Assembly (NCBI GenBank): GCA_030824835.1
Contig: JAPJRA010000112.1
Coordinates: forward strand, 1-8,790
DNA: 8,790 bases
DNA from: Geminicoccaceae bacterium
Lineage (GTDB): Bacteria; Pseudomonadota; Alphaproteobacteria; Geminicoccales; Geminicoccaceae
Direction of reading: 5' to 3'
A model generated the notes under the pieces. It worked only from the letters and a program-made list of their open reading frames with translations, did not search any database and was not told where the DNA came from. Both the position numbers and the translations under genes were made by a program. The stretch's first letter is position 1; the number at the start of each line of letters is the position of its first letter. This document shows, piece by piece, positions 6,107 through 8,790 of the stretch.

Positions 6107-6376
6107 ATGGAACTCGAGGTTGCAACACTGTTGATTGACACGGTGCACCTTGAGATGAGCGCAGCCGATATTGACCCCATGGCACCGCTCTTCGGCGACG
6201 GGCTCGGCCTCGATTCGATCGATGCCTTGGAAATAGCGCTGGCGATATCCCAGCGTTATGGCTTCGAGCTCAAATCGGACGACGCGCAGAACCATCGTAT
6301 ATTCGCTTCACTACGCAGCCTCAGCAACCACATCGCGCTGCGCCGGAATTCTCCGGCCGGATCGCCACCGGGTTGA
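6107..6376 (+). CDS. Acyl carrier protein (aryl polyene cluster type)
   Basis: This 89-residue protein has a typical carrier-protein sequence. The conserved block GLGLDSIDALE carries Ser37, the expected 4'-phosphopantetheine attachment site, preceded by the DIDPMAPLFGDG loop (21-32). The LFG(D/E)GLGLDSIDALE style is the one found in aryl polyene and related pigment clusters. It should carry the aryl starter or growing polyene chain in the cytoplasm. I chose the ATG at 6107 because homology begins there. However, AGGAGAT (6077-6083) lies 5 bases before an in-frame TTG at 6089, which would add six residues, and the ATG has no good Shine-Dalgarno sequence of its own. The longer open frame to 5759 looks non-coding. 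It is first in the rightward operon, with a 16-base gap to the ligase. The tail after residue 80 is Pro/Gly-rich. Confidence 0.9.
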   Translation: MELEVATLLIDTVHLEMSAADIDPMAPLFGDGLGLDSIDALEIALAISQRYGFELKSDDAQNHRIFASLRSLSNHIALRRNSPAGSPPG

Positions 6377-6392
6377 GCCGGAAGAGGGCTGC

Positions 6393-7763
6393 ATGAGCAA
6401 GGGCGTGGCTGTCCAGGCTACCGTCGATCACCTTCCCCTAACTGCGCGCCGGCCGGCTGAAATCCTGTTTCGGCGGGCTAGCGGTGAGGTCGTCACCTGC
6501 GAGCAATTCCTGCTCCATGTAGCAGCCACCGCGGAATGCCTGCCGGAGCGTCACTACGCGCTCAATCTCTGCAGCGACCGCTACCATTTTCTGGTCGCCT
6601 TCGCGGCGGCGCTGGTGCGCGGGCAGATCAGCCTGCTCTCTAGCGATCACTCGCCGCGCTGGCTCGAGCAGCTCGCCGCTTCCTATCCCGAGGCCTATAC
6701 CATCGGCGATGGTGGCGACCCGATCCCCGGCTTCGAGCACGCGCCACTGGTGCTGCCCGAGCACCGGCACGGTGCGGTCGACGTTCCGCTGATTCCGGCC
6801 ATCCAGACCGCAGCCGTGGTCGCCACGTCCGGCAGCACCGGCGCGCCGATGCTACACCGCAAGCCTTGGGGCAGTCTGGTGACCTGCTCCGAGGCTGCGG
6901 CGGAGCGGTTCAGGCTCGTCGGCCCGACGGCGGCATCCATCGTCGGTACGGTTCCGCCGCAACACATGTACGGCTTCGAGACTACCGTGCTGCTGCCGCT
7001 GCACGGCAGTGCCTCCAGCTATGCCGGCAGCAATTTCTTCCCCTACGACATCGCCCAGGCGCTGCAGACGGTGCCGGCACCGCGTGTCCTGGTGACCACG
7101 CCGCTGCAGATCCGCACGCTGCTCGCCGCGGGCCAGGAGCTGCCGCCTGTCGAGATGGTGATCTCCGCGACGGCACCTCTTCCTGTCGAGCTGGCGTCCC
7201 AGGCCGAGGCGGCTTGGCGGACCCGGGTGCTCGAGATCTTCGGCGCCACCGAGGTCGGCTCGATCGCCAGCAGGCGGACGATCCGGAGTGATCTCTGGCA
7301 GACCTACCGCACCATACGGCTGCGGCCCGAGGAAGAGGATGGTGTGGCGGTCGCCGTGCCGTTCCTGTCCGGTGAGGTGCTGCTGGCCGACCGGTTCGAG
7401 GTGCTTGACGCGAGCTCGTTCCGACTGCTCGGGCGACGCGCCGATCTGGTCAAGCGCGCCGGCAAGCGGGCGTCGCTCGCCGGCCTGAACGCCATCCTGT
7501 GCTCGATCGACGGGGTCGAGGACGGCACATTCTTCGCACCCGACGATCTCGACCAGAATTCTGCAGCCAGACTGAGCGCGTTCGTGGTGGCGCCCGACCG
7601 TTCCACCGAGGATATCCTCGCGGCACTGCGGGGGCGGGTCGAGGCGCCGTTCCTGCCTCGTCCCGTGATTCGGGTACCGGCCTTGCCGCGCAACGATGTC
7701 GGCAAGATCGCCCGCTCCGCTCTCGTCGAGCTCCATCGCGGTGCCGTGCAGCGGCGCCGATAG
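6393..7763 (+). CDS. AMP-dependent acyl/aryl-ACP synthetase (AMP-binding family, ApeH/XanA2-like)
   Basis: This 456-residue adenylate-forming enzyme is close in size to the short ligases of aryl polyene clusters. Core motifs are the P-loop TSGSTG (145-150), PPQHMYGFE (188-196), GATE (284-287), the hinge block GRRADLVKRAGKR (347-359) and NDVGKIAR with the probable catalytic Lys438. After the P-loop the usual PK is replaced by PM, with HRK just following, a departure from canonical acyl-CoA ligases. The predicted reaction is ATP-dependent activation of an aryl acid (4-hydroxybenzoate-type in studied pathways) and loading onto the neighbouring carrier protein. I chose the ATG at 6393 with AGAGGG four bases upstream. 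The frame open to 6258 overlaps the carrier-protein gene and is not homologous. The dehydratase starts 5 bases after the stop. Confidence 0.9.
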   Translation: MSKGVAVQATVDHLPLTARRPAEILFRRASGEVVTCEQFLLHVAATAECLPERHYALNLCSDRYHFLVAFAAALVRGQISLLSSDHSPRWLEQLAASYPEAYTIGDGGDPIPGFEHAPLVLPEHRHGAVDVPLIPAIQTAAVVATSGSTGAPMLHRKPWGSLVTCSEAAAERFRLVGPTAASIVGTVPPQHMYGFETTVLLPLHGSASSYAGSNFFPYDIAQALQTVPAPRVLVTTPLQIRTLLAAGQELPPVEMVISATAPLPVELASQAEAAWRTRVLEIFGATEVGSIASRRTIRSDLWQTYRTIRLRPEEEDGVAVAVPFLSGEVLLADRFEVLDASSFRLLGRRADLVKRAGKRASLAGLNAILCSIDGVEDGTFFAPDDLDQNSAARLSAFVVAPDRSTEDILAALRGRVEAPFLPRPVIRVPALPRNDVGKIARSALVELHRGAVQRRR

Positions 7764-7768
7764 CAGTT

Positions 7769-8086
7769 ATGCAAAAGCTCGGTTGCTTTGCGGTTACCGC
7801 CGATCATCCGGCATTGCCCGGGCATTTTCCGGGGCGTCCGATCGTTCCGGGCGTCGTGCTGCTGGACGAGGCGCTGGCGGCAATCGACCGCGTTTTTGGC
7901 CTCACCTCCCCACTCCGCCTGCTGCGGGTCAAGTTCATGGCTCCCATCGGGCCGGGCCAGGAAGTGACGGTGATGGCCGCTCCGCCCGTGCAGGGCACGG
8001 TGCGCTTCGCGTGCATGGCCGACAATCGCCCTGTGCTGTCGGCGGTGGTGCGATTCGGTGCGGCCGACGAGGAGCCCCTGACGTGA
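7769..8086 (+). CDS. Short hotdog-fold 3-hydroxyacyl-ACP dehydratase (FabZ/ApeI-like)
   Basis: This 105-residue protein carries the FabA/FabZ active-site signature HFPGRPIVPGV (19-29) with the catalytic His19, and an acidic LLDEAL helix (31-36) in the position of the FabZ catalytic Glu. It is shorter than housekeeping FabZ (about 150 residues) but fits the compact dehydratases (ApeI type) of aryl polyene clusters, which dehydrate 3-hydroxyacyl-ACP to extend the conjugated chain. The ATG at 7769 is five bases after the ligase stop. A longer open frame back to 7499 lies within the ligase gene and is spurious. No strong ribosome-binding site is visible, so translation probably depends on coupling to the ligase. 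The stop overlaps the next gene's GTG start by four bases. Confidence 0.88.
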   Translation: MQKLGCFAVTADHPALPGHFPGRPIVPGVVLLDEALAAIDRVFGLTSPLRLLRVKFMAPIGPGQEVTVMAAPPVQGTVRFACMADNRPVLSAVVRFGAADEEPLT

Positions 8087-8790
8087 GCTGGGCCAGGAAG
8101 CCCGAGCGCGGCAGCCAGTTCCTGATGCGGTTCATGGTGAGGCTGACCCTCGCCCTTGGCTGGCGCGTCGGCCATGCGCTGCTCTACCCGATCACCGCCT
8201 ACTTCCTGCTGGCGTCGCCGGCATCGCGTGCCGCATCGCGAAAGTTCCAGACCGCACTGGGCCGTCGACCACGCTTCGCCGACCTGTTCTGGCATCATTT
8301 CACCTTTTCCTCGGTGCTGCTCGATCGCGTCTTCCTGCTGACGGGGCGGATGCGGGGCTTCGACATACGGGTCACCGGCCTCGAGCACCTGAAGCCGCGT
8401 GTCGACGCTCAGCAGGGCTGCATCCTGTTGGGCGCGCATATCGGCAGCTTCGAGGTGCTGCGGGCGCTGGCGGACCAGGGCTGCCCGGTCCCGGTGAAGG
8501 CCCTGATGTACGAATCCAACGCCGCCCTGATCGGCCAGGTGTTCCACCGGCTGAACCCGGAGCGTGCGGCGGCAGTGATCCCGATCGGCGGCGCCGAATC
8601 GGTGCTGCGGATCAAGGAAGCGCTGGCGGCGGGCGAACTGGTGGGCATGCTGGGCGACCGGATTACCAGTGGCGACAAGGTGGTGGCCGTTGATTTCCTC
8701 GATCGATCGGCCCTGCTGCCCGTAGGGCCGATGGTGCTGGCCAGTGTGCTCAAGGCGCCGGTGGTGCTCTTCTTCGGCATCCATCGCGGC
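8083..8790 (+). CDS. LpxL/HtrB-type lipid acyltransferase, N-terminal 236 residues (3' end outside window)
   Basis: The frame opens with GTG at 8083, overlapping the dehydratase stop as GTGA, and runs without a stop to the window end. The key feature is GAHIGSFE (117-124), the HX4E catalytic motif of the lipid A late acyltransferase family (His119, Glu124). GMLGDR (188-193) is a second family block. A hydrophobic segment (about 20-45) would anchor it in the inner membrane. About 60-80 more residues are expected beyond the edge. In aryl polyene clusters an enzyme of this family, often fused behind a family 2 glycosyltransferase (compare ApeJ), is thought to acylate the pigment's lipid anchor. 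Here it begins directly with the acyltransferase domain, and the glycosyltransferase is encoded in the opposite operon (3422-4201). Confidence 0.9.
   Translation, partial: MSWARKPERGSQFLMRFMVRLTLALGWRVGHALLYPITAYFLLASPASRAASRKFQTALGRRPRFADLFWHHFTFSSVLLDRVFLLTGRMRGFDIRVTGLEHLKPRVDAQQGCILLGAHIGSFEVLRALADQGCPVPVKALMYESNAALIGQVFHRLNPERAAAVIPIGGAESVLRIKEALAAGELVGMLGDRITSGDKVVAVDFLDRSALLPVGPMVLASVLKAPVVLFFGIHRG

Noticed and set aside
5967..6134. Possible 55-codon plus-strand small gene in the divergent region
   Set aside because: It has no clear ribosome-binding site, a Trp/Arg/Pro-rich product without features, and it runs into the carrier-protein gene in another frame.
6135..6140. Exact TTGACA (-35 consensus)
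   Set aside because: It lies inside the carrier-protein coding region and has no -10 element at suitable spacing.
6852..7736. Minus-strand open frame (294 codons) opposite the AMP ligase
   Set aside because: It is a shadow of a well-supported ligase gene, with no domain and biased composition.
7804..8784. Minus-strand open frame (326 codons) opposite the dehydratase and LpxL-type gene
   Set aside because: The plus strand encodes catalytic motifs of two families in an unbroken operon, and the antisense product is His/Gln/Arg-rich without motifs.

Overview
The window is compact, GC-rich DNA with almost no intergenic space, frequent GTG/TTG starts and 4-base stop/start overlaps. Its style, together with the protein families present, suggests a Gram-negative proteobacterium, most likely an alphaproteobacterium of the Rhodospirillales kind. 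That placement is an inference from composition and gene content, with no marker gene behind it. There are ten genes, two of them cut by the window ends. I see no RNA gene, CRISPR array, insertion sequence or tandem repeat.

Left block (1-2485): the C-terminal part of a ROK-family sugar kinase or regulator (+) converges on a DeoR-family sugar-responsive repressor (-), and their stop codons share one CTAG. Upstream of the repressor on the same strand lies a HydE/PylB-like radical SAM enzyme. The ROK/DeoR pair looks like the edge of a sugar-utilisation locus. The radical SAM gene is an orphan here, with no HydF, HydG or biotin genes beside it.

Middle and right block (2611-8790): a NodB-like polysaccharide deacetylase (+) converges on a leftward, translationally coupled operon: UbiE-like methyltransferase, PlsC-type acyltransferase, then family 2 glycosyltransferase. 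After a 293-bp divergent promoter region, a rightward operon encodes an acyl carrier protein, an AMP-dependent acyl/aryl ligase, a short hotdog-fold dehydratase and an LpxL-type acyltransferase that runs off the window end.

This set is the hallmark of an aryl polyene / xanthomonadin / flexirubin-type pigment-lipid cluster. The ligase would load an aryl starter onto the carrier protein. Ketosynthase and ketoreductase genes, expected just beyond the right edge, would extend it, and the dehydratase would create the conjugated double bonds. The methyltransferase would decorate the aryl head, and the glycosyltransferase and two acyltransferases would build a membrane-anchored glycolipid. The ketosynthases, ketoreductase, thioesterase and exporter are not in view, so the assignment rests on the accessory half of the pathway. 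The notable variations are a glycosyltransferase encoded apart from the LpxL-type acyltransferase, a neighbouring sugar deacetylase, and only one carrier protein before the ligase.
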